Positions 44,076 to 52,898 of a stretch of 64,000 nucleotides of DNA are shown piece by piece. The stretch is from Rhodobacter sp. Har01 (GTDB lineage Bacteria > Pseudomonadota > Alphaproteobacteria > Rhodobacterales > Rhodobacteraceae): positions 62,001 to 126,000 of the forward strand of contig NZ_JAJCTD010000005.1 in assembly GCF_020564565.1 (NCBI RefSeq), given 5' to 3'. The position numbers and the translations under genes were made by a program. The notes under the pieces were generated by a model that saw only the letters and a list, made by a program, of their open reading frames with translations, was not told the origin of the DNA and made no database searches. Each line of letters starts with the position of its first letter. Position 1 is the stretch's first letter.

Positions 44076-46634
44076 CTATTGGTCGCGCCGGAAGACGGTG
44101 CTGCGCGCGGTGGCCAGCTGGTCCCAGCCCGGGCGGTGCGCGAGGTCGGTCTTCCTGGCGTTGACGAGGATGGTGTTGTAGGCGAAGGCCCCGGCGGGCG
44201 AGGGTTCGTCCAACGTCAGGAAATCGGGGTTGCCGGATCGGTCGACGCCATTCTCGTCGATGTCCATCCAGGCGCCTTCATGCAGCACCAGCACCCCGGG
44301 CATGCAGCGTTCGGTGACATGAACCGGGGTGACGACCTTGCCGCGGTCGTTCCAGACCTCGATGGTGTCGCCGCTGACGATGCCAAGGCGCTTGGCATCC
44401 GAGGCGTTCATCGTGGTTTCCTGGGCAAAGGTCTCACGTAGCCAGGGGATGTTGTTGAAGATAGAATGCGTCCGCCAGCGCGGGTGCGGCGTGACCATGT
44501 GGAAAGGGAAATCCGCCGTCTTCGGGCTGTTCAAGCTTTCCCAGGGCTCGATCCATTTCGGAATCGCCGGGATGGGATAGCCCCATTGCGTTCGGGTCCA
44601 GTCCTTGACCTGTGCCAGCTTGGTCGAAAAGATCTCGATCTTGCCCGAAGGGGTCAGGAAGGCCTCGCCCTTCTCGATCTGATCGCGGAAGGCGATGTGG
44701 GGTTCGGCCAGGATGAACTTGTACACGCCGCGGGCCTTGAATTCGTCCCAGGTCCAGGTGACGCCTTGCTTGGCCTGCACCTTGTTCGTCCACCAATCCA
44801 CCAGATAGGCCTCGTCCACGGCGTCGGGGTCATCGAAATAGCTGCGGTCGGCCTTGGGGTTATAGCCCGGACCAAAGCCAAGACGGTAAGCCAGTTCGGT
44901 GAAGACCTGGAGATCGGTCTTCGATTCCCCCATGGGTTCGATGACCTTGGGCCGGTGGATGTAGTAGTGCCCCTTGTACCAGGGCAGCGCCACGTCATGG
45001 CGTTCGAAATGGGTGGCGATGGGCAGGAGGTAGTCGGCCCAGATGCCGGTGGGGGTGATCGTGCTGTCCATGCAGACCAGCAGGCTTTCACCGGTCCCAT
45101 AGCTGTCGAGCTTGCGGATGGCAGCGATTTCCTTGTTGATGTTGGTCAGCTGGTTCAGCCAGTCCGATCCCTGCCAGAAGATGCCGCGGATATTGGGGAT
45201 CACCCCGTCCAGCTTGTCCTTGCGCGGCCAGAGGCCCAGCTCCTCGCGCTTGATGTCGGGGTAGTTCAACACGGCATGCGCCCAGCGATCCGACTTGATC
45301 GAGGCGTACCAGATGTTGGCGTTGTCGTCGTGCGGGTAGGCAATGCCCTCCGGGTGCCAGCCTTTGCCGACGCCCTCGGCGCAGCCGCCCAGCACGCCGA
45401 TGTTGCCGGTCATCGCCTGCAGCGCGGCGGCCATGCGGTTGTATTGCTCGCCATAGGCCGCGCGGCCCGGCGCCCAGCTGGCCTTGAGCGCGGCGGGCTT
45501 GGTGTCGGCGTAGAGTTCGGCCAGCTTGATGATGTCGGCGGCGGGCACGCCGCAGATGGCGCTGGCCCATTCGGGCGATTTCGGGATGCCGTCGGTGCGG
45601 CCGGCGATGTAGTCGCGGAAATTCTCCTGCCCCTCGGCCCAGTCGGGCATGGTGCCCTTGTCCATGCCCTGCACGAAGCGGTCGATGAAGGCCTGATCCT
45701 GCCGGCCGGTGGCGAAGATATGGTAGGCCATGCCCGCCATCATCGCCGCATCGGTGCCCGGCTTGATCGGAATCCACCAGGCGTCATAGGCGGCCGCTGA
45801 ATCGGTATACTGCGGGTCCACCAGCACGAACTTGCAGCCACGCTGCTTGGCCATCCGCATGTAGTAGAAGGTGTTGCCGCCGTGGAAAGTATAGGCCGGG
45901 TTCCAGCCCCACATCACGATCAGCTTGGAATGGGCAAAGGCATCGTCCTCGTTGCCGTCCTGGATGGTGCCGAAGGTCCAGCGGCTGGACGAGGTGGTGC
46001 CCTGGTAGCTGGGCACCGACCAGCTTGAGGTGCGGCAGCCGAACATGCCCAGGAAGCGGCCCAGCAGCCCCTCGATCTGGTCCGACTTGTGCAGCACGCC
46101 GAAGGACGCGCCGGCATAGCTCTGGTCAAGGATCGCGGTCGGACCGTAGGTGGTCTTCAGATGCGTCATCCGCTCGGAGATCTCGGTCAGTGCCTGATCC
46201 CAGCTGATGCGCTTGAACTTGGCCTCGCCGCGCGCGCCCACCCGCTTCATCGGGTACAGCAGCCGCTCGGGGGAATACAGCCGCAGCCGATAGCTGCGGC
46301 CGCGCAGACAGGCGCGCAGTTGCGGCTTTTCCTCGGTGTCGGTGCCGTAGGCGTCGCCCTGATAGCTGCCGTTGTCGGTGGAAAGGCGGACGATCACGTC
46401 GCCCTTCTTGTGCGCCACCAGCATGTGCCGGCTGCCGCAGTTGTGCGCGCAGGAGGTGACGACGGTCGTCAGCTCGTCATCGGTCGGGTAGGGCTCATAG
46501 GCGAAGGCGCGGGCGGGGGTGGCCTTGCCGCCCACCAGCGCGGTGGTGGCGGTGGCGGCGGCGCCTTGCAGAAAGGCGCGGCGGGTGGGCGTGAGAAGGC
46601 CTGCAAGGCGCTTGATGTCAAAGGGCTTGGTCAT
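44076..46634 (-). CDS. DMSO-reductase-family molybdopterin oxidoreductase catalytic subunit
   Basis: An 852-residue Tat-exported catalytic subunit: twin-arginine motif TPTRRAFLQG at residues 16-24. The FS0 region is SCAHNCGSRH, giving Cys62, Cys66 and His70, with Cys109 in LRACLRGRSYRL; DmsA-type enzymes normally have Cys at the third position. MoCo-binding motifs include YPMKRVGARGEAKFKRISWD and WIPIKPGTDAA, and the C-terminal cap has SGDTIEVWNDRGKV. A candidate Mo ligand is Ser209 (VPSYQG), aligned with the Ser of DmsA. It resembles DmsA-like S- or N-oxide reductases, but the physiological substrate is open. Confidence 0.9.
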   Translation of the reverse strand: MTKPFDIKRLAGLLTPTRRAFLQGAAATATTALVGGKATPARAFAYEPYPTDDELTTVVTSCAHNCGSRHMLVAHKKGDVIVRLSTDNGSYQGDAYGTDTEEKPQLRACLRGRSYRLRLYSPERLLYPMKRVGARGEAKFKRISWDQALTEISERMTHLKTTYGPTAILDQSYAGASFGVLHKSDQIEGLLGRFLGMFGCRTSSWSVPSYQGTTSSSRWTFGTIQDGNEDDAFAHSKLIVMWGWNPAYTFHGGNTFYYMRMAKQRGCKFVLVDPQYTDSAAAYDAWWIPIKPGTDAAMMAGMAYHIFATGRQDQAFIDRFVQGMDKGTMPDWAEGQENFRDYIAGRTDGIPKSPEWASAICGVPAADIIKLAELYADTKPAALKASWAPGRAAYGEQYNRMAAALQAMTGNIGVLGGCAEGVGKGWHPEGIAYPHDDNANIWYASIKSDRWAHAVLNYPDIKREELGLWPRKDKLDGVIPNIRGIFWQGSDWLNQLTNINKEIAAIRKLDSYGTGESLLVCMDSTITPTGIWADYLLPIATHFERHDVALPWYKGHYYIHRPKVIEPMGESKTDLQVFTELAYRLGFGPGYNPKADRSYFDDPDAVDEAYLVDWWTNKVQAKQGVTWTWDEFKARGVYKFILAEPHIAFRDQIEKGEAFLTPSGKIEIFSTKLAQVKDWTRTQWGYPIPAIPKWIEPWESLNSPKTADFPFHMVTPHPRWRTHSIFNNIPWLRETFAQETTMNASDAKRLGIVSGDTIEVWNDRGKVVTPVHVTERCMPGVLVLHEGAWMDIDENGVDRSGNPDFLTLDEPSPAGAFAYNTILVNARKTDLAHRPGWDQLATARSTVFRRDQ

Positions 46635-46649
46635 CGGTCAGGCTTTCTC

Positions 46650-48152
46650 TCACGGCGCCGGGGGCAACTGGTGTTCGGGCTTTGACGCGGTCGGGCGGTC
46701 CTTGGCCCAGTCGGGCACCGTCGTCGTGTCCATCCCGGGCCAGGGAGTCCGCGGATACGGATAGGGGATTCGATACCAGGCCCGACCCCCGTGACAACCG
46801 TAGCACGAATCCGACGTGCCGTTGCGGGCAATATCCTCGATGTTCGCGGCGTTCAGGTAGTTCACGTTGTGCCGATTGGTGCGGAAATTCTCCGCGTGGC
46901 AGGACAGGCAGCCGTTCGGGGCCTCGGGAGTCTCCAGACTTGCATGGATGTCATGCCATTTGCCCTCCAGGCCCATGTTTTCGGCCGGGTGGGTGCCGTG
47001 GCACAGCAGGCAGGTTTCCGACGGGTTCACCATCTTGCGCAGGGTGAATTCCGGCGTCGCGCTGGCGCTGAACGCATCGCGGCCCGGCATCATGTCGGGG
47101 CTTTCCTCGCGCGGGTCGTTGCCCTTGTGGCAGAAGGTGCATTCCAGCTTCATCACCTGCTGGGCATAGTCGCCCGAGATGTGGCGCACATGGAAATCCG
47201 ATTGCGCGCCGGCGTAGGTGTCCAGCGTCTGATACCAGGCCAGGCTGGCGGCGGCGTCCAGGCCCGCCGGCGACGTGGCCCGCGGCTGGGCGGTCAGAAT
47301 TTCCTGGTGGCAGACCAGGCATTCGGCGCTGGACGCGGTGTCGATCTGCGGCGGGAAGTGCATCGGATGGTGACGCGCGCGCTCATAATCCAGCGTGGGC
47401 AGCAGCGCCTCAAGTGCGACGACCTTTGCCTCGATCGCGGCCAGTTCGGCCTCGGTCAGGGTCGGCGCGTTGGCATATGTCACGCCCGGCGGATAGGGGA
47501 TCGGCGTGATGTCGATCACCGCGTCGTCGGCAAGGGCGGCAAAGGGATCGACGGGTTCGGCGGTGCCCGTGCTGGCGGCGACGAGGTCCAGACCCTCGGG
47601 AACCGCGGGGGTGTCGGACTGCATGCCAAGCCAGGCGATCAGGTTCGCGCGGTCGCCGGGTTTCTTCAGCCCGGCAAAGGTCATCTTGGTGCCCTTGGCA
47701 TAGGCCTTCGGGCTGGTCAGATAGGCGTCCAGCGCGGCGGCATCCCAAGGCTGCCCGGCCAGCGCGGTCAGCGCGTCGGAATACTTGAAGCCGGCGTTGC
47801 TGGCAGCCGGACGGCCCACCACACCCCAGAGGTTGGGGCCGGTCATGGCCTTGCCGCCCTTGTCGGCGGTATGACAGGCCTTGCAGGCCTTGAAGGCAGC
47901 CTGTCCGGCGGCAAGGTCGATGCCGCCCGCCGCGGGGGTGTCGGCGGCCGTTTCCAGGCCGGCCGAGGCGGCACCGTTCTCGGCACCGGCGTCGGCACCG
48001 GTCGCCCCGAGGGCGGTCGGCTGGACAAAGGCCGCCGGGGCAGGCCCGGGGCTTTTGTACAGCTGAGACGCCAGCAGAAAGGTCGCCAGAAAGACCAGAG
48101 CAGCCGCAGCCAGGCCGAAGCCCATACCTTCAAGAAAACGCACCTTGGGCAT
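46650..48152 (-). CDS. membrane-anchored six-haem cytochrome c (class I domain fused to pentahaem domain)
   Basis: A 500-residue protein with an N-terminal membrane helix (about 9-30) and an Ala/Pro linker. A class I cytochrome c domain follows: CKACH at 90-94, axial Met157 in GTKMTFAG. A second domain has five more haem sites: CLVCH 278, CTFCH 338, CLLCH 381, CLSCH 415, CYGCH 450, with extra His residues for bis-His ligation. It precedes the Mo subunit by 15 bp. With no NrfD/DmsC gene nearby, it is the likely electron link between the enzyme and periplasmic or membrane partners. The domain combination is unusual. Confidence 0.92.
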   Translation of the reverse strand: MPKVRFLEGMGFGLAAAALVFLATFLLASQLYKSPGPAPAAFVQPTALGATGADAGAENGAASAGLETAADTPAAGGIDLAAGQAAFKACKACHTADKGGKAMTGPNLWGVVGRPAASNAGFKYSDALTALAGQPWDAAALDAYLTSPKAYAKGTKMTFAGLKKPGDRANLIAWLGMQSDTPAVPEGLDLVAASTGTAEPVDPFAALADDAVIDITPIPYPPGVTYANAPTLTEAELAAIEAKVVALEALLPTLDYERARHHPMHFPPQIDTASSAECLVCHQEILTAQPRATSPAGLDAAASLAWYQTLDTYAGAQSDFHVRHISGDYAQQVMKLECTFCHKGNDPREESPDMMPGRDAFSASATPEFTLRKMVNPSETCLLCHGTHPAENMGLEGKWHDIHASLETPEAPNGCLSCHAENFRTNRHNVNYLNAANIEDIARNGTSDSCYGCHGGRAWYRIPYPYPRTPWPGMDTTTVPDWAKDRPTASKPEHQLPPAP

Positions 48153-48237
48153 GCCACGGTCCCTTCTGGCAGTCAGTCGTTCGGCGGGGCATTGTCATGC
48201 ACCCCGCCGTTATGGCCAAGCCGGAATTTTCAGCCGT

Positions 48238-48456
48238 TCAGGGCATGCCGACGGCCGTGCAGGTCCAGGCGCCGTCCCGCAGGTCGTAGCGAACACAGGT
48301 CGGCTGACCGGGTTTCGTTCCGTCCGTGCGGACGTATCCGCTCTCGTCGGTCGGCTTCCAGCCGATGCCGAGATCTTTTGCGCCCTTGGTGATGTAGATG
48401 CCCGCCGCGACGACGACGAGTACGGCGACGAGTGCCGTAGTTTGTTTGCTGTCCAT
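48238..48456 (-). CDS. small membrane-anchored protein with W-x-C-T motif
   Basis: About 72 residues: an N-terminal helix (TTALVAVLVVVAAGIYITKG) followed by a short extracytoplasmic domain with TCVRYDLRDGAWTCTAVGMP at the end. Two Cys could form a disulfide. The AWTCTAV motif echoes the GWxCTQY motifs of the neighbouring Met-rich protein. ATG at 48456 is called; a GTG three codons upstream is possible. It is encoded between the cytochrome and the Met-rich protein. No family was recognised. Confidence 0.75.
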   Translation of the reverse strand: MDSKQTTALVAVLVVVAAGIYITKGAKDLGIGWKPTDESGYVRTDGTKPGQPTCVRYDLRDGAWTCTAVGMP

Positions 48457-48529
48457 TTTATCCACGCCGGAAAAGAGTGGGTTTGAGCCCCGGGCGACAT
48501 CATGTCGCCCGGGACCGGGAAGTCTCGGA

Positions 48530-49192
48530 TCAGTTGGACGGCGGGGTCCAGCTGCTCACGACACCGGCTTCGTCGGCACCCATCAGGCTGTACTGAGTGC
48601 AGCTCCAGCCAGAGGCTTCGGGCGTCGCAGCGCCTTCCATGCCTTCCATGCCGGCCATGCCTTCCATGCCTTCCATGCCTTCCATGCCCTCCATGCCAGC
48701 CATGCCTTCCATGCCCTCCATGCCGGCCATGCCTTCCATGCCCTCCATGCCGGCCATGCCTTCCATGCCCTCCATGCCGGCCATGCCTTCCATGCCCTCC
48801 ATGCCGGCCATGCCTTCCATGCCCTCCATGCCAGCCATGCCTTCCATGCCGGCCATGCCTTCCATGCCCTCCATGCCGGCCATGCCTTCCATGCCCTCCA
48901 TGCCTTCCATGCCTTCCATGCCTTCCATGCCGGCCATGCCCTCCATGCCTTCCATGCCGGCCATGCCTTCCATGCCCTCCATGCCGGCCATGCCTTCCAT
49001 GCCCTCCATGCCGGCCATGCCTTCCATGCCTTCCATGCCGGCCATGCCCGCAGCGTCAGCCTGGACTTCGCCGGTGTAGGTGTACTGCGTGCAGACCCAG
49101 CCAGGCGCGTTTTGCGCCTGCACGGACGCGGCCGAGACGATGGCGCTCGCGCCCAGCAGTGCGGCCAGCCCGACCTTGATCGATTTCTTCAT
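48530..49192 (-). CDS. exported Gly-Met-(Ala/Glu) repeat protein
   Basis: A 220-residue exported protein: signal peptide ([18 protein letters not shown]). Then comes [18 protein letters not shown], then 46 consecutive triplets G-M-A or G-M-E (residues about 49-187), mostly as nine-residue units GMA-GME-GME, and a C-terminal [16 protein letters not shown] tail. Met makes up one third of the repeat, with one Glu in about two of three triplets and no aromatic residue. Flanking W-x-C-T-Q-Y motifs could form a disulfide-closed cap. Met/Glu-rich repeats could bind metals (Cu is typical for Met), undergo reversible oxidation or form an extended fibre; none is proven. It is in the operon of a DMSO-reductase-family enzyme. 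Confidence 0.85.
   Translation of the reverse strand: MKKSIKVGLAALLGASAIVSAASVQAQNAPGWVCTQYTYTGEVQADAAGMAGMEGMEGMAGMEGMEGMAGMEGMEGMAGMEGMEGMAGMEGMEGMEGMEGMEGMAGMEGMEGMAGMEGMAGMEGMEGMAGMEGMEGMAGMEGMEGMAGMEGMEGMAGMEGMEGMAGMEGMEGMEGMEGMAGMEGMEGAATPEASGWSCTQYSLMGADEAGVVSSWTPPSN
48632..49048 (-). repeat. 27-bp coding tandem repeat (Gly-Met-Ala / Gly-Met-Glu)
   Basis: A 417-bp run of 9-bp triplet units, arranged mainly in 27-bp units whose two Glu codons alternate GAG and GAA. The GMA-GME-GME order is broken in three places: one unit with five GME in a row, one with four, and one shortened to a single GME. This pattern suggests expansion and contraction by slippage or unequal recombination. Confidence 0.95.
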
Positions 49193-49270
49193 CCTCGTTC
49201 TCCTCTGTACTGCCTGGGGTCGGGGCCTCCGACCCGTCTCGCAATCCTCCCCGCGGCCGGATGACCGGGG

Positions 49271-49558
49271 TCAGTTCCCGCCATGCCAATGGCGGATGTC
49301 GTAAGGACCTGTCATGCCGGGGTGATCGAACGGCGTGAACCAGGCCCCCTGATTTTTGAGAAAGCCAAGCGACGGCGGGATGGGCGCTTCCACGCCAGTC
49401 AGCGCCCGGGCTTGCCAGCCGCTGCCCTTGACCATTTCGGTCAGGACCGGAGCCCCGGCGGGACGCTCGGACGGGTGAATGCCGGCAATCGGCACCCCCT
49501 CGGCGGCGGCCGCCAGGGGCAGGGCCCCCAGGACAAGGAAAAGGCAGACCTGACGCAT
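49271..49558 (-). CDS. small exported protein of unknown function
   Basis: A 95-residue protein with a signal peptide (VCLFLVLGALPLAAAA). The mature part is Gly/Pro-rich with GSGWQARALTG, FLKNQGAWFTPFDHPG and a C-terminal IRHWHGGN that is rich in His/Trp. The ATG at 49558 has GAGG upstream; an in-frame start at 49651 gives no signal sequence and overlaps the FNR-like box. It is first in the operon, 78 bp before the Met-rich gene. No family was recognised. Confidence 0.7.
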   Translation of the reverse strand: MRQVCLFLVLGALPLAAAAEGVPIAGIHPSERPAGAPVLTEMVKGSGWQARALTGVEAPIPPSLGFLKNQGAWFTPFDHPGMTGPYDIRHWHGGN

Positions 49559-49936
49559 CCTCGGCTTCCTCAACACAGGACGACTGCGACGGAACACGCC
49601 GCAAGACGCCCTTCGCCCAGAGGGGTAGCAAGACCAAGATGAAATCCTCAATGATTTCGGTCAATTAGTGCCACGTTTCCGCAATGGCGAAGATTCGCCG
49701 ATTGACCCGCCGGAGGCCCGAAAATCCAAGCCGGAAGATGGGTTGCAGGGCGTGGCGGCGGGCGGATGGCCAGCTGCGGTCGGCAAATCGGTGATGTGAC
49801 ATATCGCCCCGGTTGCGGCTGGCGGGCCGTCCGGCGCGGCAAAACGGGTGGGGCCGATTCCGCTGCGGCGCAGAATCAGTGACCTGCGGGCGCGAGCCCG
49901 GGTGCGGGTTTGGGGGCGAGTCGCGCGGTCTGCCGG
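49559..49936 (-). promoter_or_regulatory. promoter region of the molybdoenzyme operon
   Basis: A 378-bp gap without a recognised gene, lying between the ureidoglycolate lyase gene (stop at 49937) and the start of the operon at 49558. It includes the FNR-like box at 49651-49664 and a weak -10-like TGCTAC at about 49630-49625. The rest is GC-rich and featureless to the eye. Confidence 0.5.
49651..49664 (-). promoter_or_regulatory. candidate FNR/FnrL-type binding site
   Basis: On the minus strand the sequence TTGAC-CGAA-ATCAT matches the FNR/FnrL consensus TTGAY-N4-RTCAA at 9 of 10 defined positions. It lies about 100 bp before the first gene of the operon. With the usual -41.5 spacing, transcription would begin near 49616. 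Anaerobic control would suit a DMSO-reductase-family enzyme. Confidence 0.5.
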
Positions 49937-50416
49937 TCAGAGGTCGGCGACCACGGTCCAAGGCCTGGTGAAGCGGTGTTCGTCCAGGTTCGGCGAAGTG
50001 CCGATGCGGTCGATCACGGCGAAAAGGCCGGGGGCGTGCAGCGGGGTCAGCACGCCGTGCCAAGTGCCGCGCGCCAGGTTGATGCCCTGTGCGCCATTGG
50101 TCAGGAAGGCGCGTGGGCGGGCCTCGGGTCCGGGTGAGACGACGACCAGGAAGGGATGCTGCGTCATCGGCAGAAAGGCCTGCGATCCGTCCGGGTGGCG
50201 TTCGATCAGGTCGAAGCTGTAGGGCAGGGCGCGGGGTTCGGCCTGGAGGATCGAGAGGCCGGAGCGGCCGTCGGGGCCAAAGTCCATCCGGGCCTGGTCA
50301 TGGTGGCGGCGGCAGAGGCTGGCGTTGATCAGGCGAAAGTCGCCAGTGGCCTGGAGCACCTCGCCGAAAGGGGCGAAGGCCTCGGCGGTCAGCGGTTCGG
50401 GGCGGATCTCGTTCAT
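49937..50416 (-). CDS. allA: ureidoglycolate lyase
   Basis: A 159-residue cupin-like AllA: PEPLTAEAFAPFGEVLQATG at the N-terminus, an RHHDQARMDFGP stretch, LPYSFDLIERHPDGSQAFLP with the conserved H and E-like positions, and ARGTWHGVLTPL near residue 120. It splits ureidoglycolate into glyoxylate and urea. It is the last gene of the minus-strand allantoin run, separated from the aminohydrolase by a 92-bp gap that carries a repeat element. Confidence 0.9.
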   Translation of the reverse strand: MNEIRPEPLTAEAFAPFGEVLQATGDFRLINASLCRRHHDQARMDFGPDGRSGLSILQAEPRALPYSFDLIERHPDGSQAFLPMTQHPFLVVVSPGPEARPRAFLTNGAQGINLARGTWHGVLTPLHAPGLFAVIDRIGTSPNLDEHRFTRPWTVVADL

Positions 50417-50443
50417 GCGCGGGGCCTCTTGCCGGCGGTCGGA

Positions 50444-50495
50444 CCGGGGGTTTCACACCCCCGGACCCCCGTGGGATGCTTCAGGACAGATGAAA
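50444..50495. repeat. dispersed hairpin repeat, copy 1
   Basis: A CCGGGGG-TTTCACA-CCCCCGG hairpin followed by ACCCCCGTGGGATGCTTCAGG and ACAGATGAAA. A second copy lies at 61777-61823 with the same order: G/C hairpin, ACCCCC, GGGAT, GGACAGATGAAA. It sits between the aminohydrolase and allA. Such GC-hairpin plus GGACAGATGAAA segments look like small dispersed repeats. Confidence 0.6.
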
Positions 50496-50508
50496 GGGCG
50501 GGCCTCGG

Positions 50509-51362
<854 letters not shown>

Positions 51363-51366
<4 letters not shown>

Positions 51367-52778
51367 GGCAGGTGGTCCTTGAGGCGGAGTTCGGCGATGC
51401 GTTCGACCTGGGCGCAGGCGGTGGCGAATTCGGTTTCGGTGTCGTTGGCAAGGCGGGTCTGGAACGCCTGCAGGATACTGTCGCGGGTGTGGTCGCGCAC
51501 GGCGATGATGAAGGGAAAGCCGTGCCTGGCCGTGTAGGCGGCGTTGAGGCGCTGGAAGGACTCGCGCTGGGCATCGGTCAGCGCGTCGAGGGCCGCTGAC
51601 GCCTGTTCGGCGGTGCTTTCGGCCGTGAGTCGCCGGGCCTGTGCCAGCTTGCCGGCGAGGTCGGGGTGGGCCTTGAGGACGGCCAGACGTTCCTCGGGCG
51701 CGGCACTGCGGAAGGCGCGGCAGAGCGCGTTGTGCAGGCCCGTCGCGCTGTCATGGGCGGGGCCAAGTTCCAGCGCCCAGGCACGCTCGGCGATCCAGGG
51801 GGAATGTTCGAAAACGTTGCCGAAGCGGGCGACGAACGCTTCGCGCGGCATCTGAGTCGGACGCTCGAACCGCCTGTGAGGATGAGTTTTCCGCCAGTGG
51901 TCGGCAATGTCGATCCGGCGCGGGAACCAGACCCCCGGGTGCGATTGTGCATGGTCGAGAAAGCGGCGCAGGCCGGCGATCTTGCCCGGGCGACCGATCA
52001 GCCGGTTGTGCAGGCCGATCGAGAACAGCTTGGCCCGGCCCTGGATGCCCTCGGCATAGAGGGTGTCGAAGCTGTCCTTGAGATACTGGAAGAACTGCTC
52101 GCCGGTGCTGTAGCCGGGCGCGGTGGCAAAGCGCATGTCGTTGGCTTCCAGCGTGTAGGGGATCACCAGCTGGTTGTAGTCCCCCACTTCGCGCCAATAG
52201 GGCAGGTCGTCGTCGTAGGTATCGGAAATCCAGTCCAGCCGGCGGGTTTCGGCCGTCAGACGCACGGTGTTCATCGAACAGCGGCCGGTGTACCAGCCGC
52301 GCGGCGGACTGCCTGTCACTTCCTCGTGCAGGCGGAAACTCTCGGCGATCTGGGCGCGTTCCTCGGCTTCAGTCAGGTCGCGGTGGTCGACCCATTTCAG
52401 GCCATGCGAGGCGATTTCCCAGCCTGCGGCCTGCATCGCGGCCAGCTGCTCGGGGTTGCGGGCCAGCGCTGTCGTGACGCCGAAGATCGTGACCGGGACC
52501 GACTTTTCGACGAAAAGTCGGTGCAACCGCCAGAACCCGGCGCGGGCACCATAGTCGTAGAGCGATTCCATGTTCCAATGCCGCTGACCGGGCCAAGGCG
52601 CCGCACCGGCGATGTCGGAGAGAAAGGCCTCGGACTGGGCGTCGCCGTGCAAGAGGTTGTTCTCGCCGCCTTCTTCGTAGTTCAGCACCAGCGACACGGC
52701 GATCCTGGCGCCGCCAGGCCAGGCCGCATCGGGCGGGTTCGGCCCGTGGCCGCGGAAATCGCGCGGGTAGCGCTGCAT
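51363..52778 (-). CDS. puuE-uraD: fused allantoinase (PuuE) and OHCU decarboxylase (UraD)
   Basis: A 471-residue fusion. Residues about 1-305 form a NodB/polysaccharide-deacetylase-like allantoinase (YPRDFRGHGPNPPDAAWPGG; GWEIASHGLKWVDHRDLTE; GWYTGRCSMNTVRL; SIGLHNRLIGRPGK). Residues about 315-471 form UraD (FVARFGNVFEHSPWIAERAW; LKAHPDLAGKLA; ARHGFPFIIAVRDH). Together they turn OHCU into (S)-allantoin and allantoin into allantoate. The ATG at 52778 has GGAGG upstream; the longer frame beyond is unrelated. Similar fusions are known in proteobacteria. Confidence 0.92.
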
Positions 52779-52898
52779 TCGGTCCTCCGTGCCCGTCTGC
52801 GCCCAGATGACCGCAAACCGGGGCGCTTGGCCAGACGGTCGTTGCGGGCACGCGGGCGAATGCGGCAAGCTTGCGCGCGCAGGACAGGGAGACGGGCG

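Noticed and set aside
48632..49048. CRISPR-like appearance of the tandem repeats
   Set aside because: Repeats are contiguous with no spacers, in codon phase, and lie within an open frame with a signal peptide.
48597..49079. Pro/Ser/Met-rich open frames on the plus strand through the repeat
   Set aside because: Any repeat with units divisible by three is open in several frames. Only the minus-strand frame has a signal peptide, a start site and operon context.
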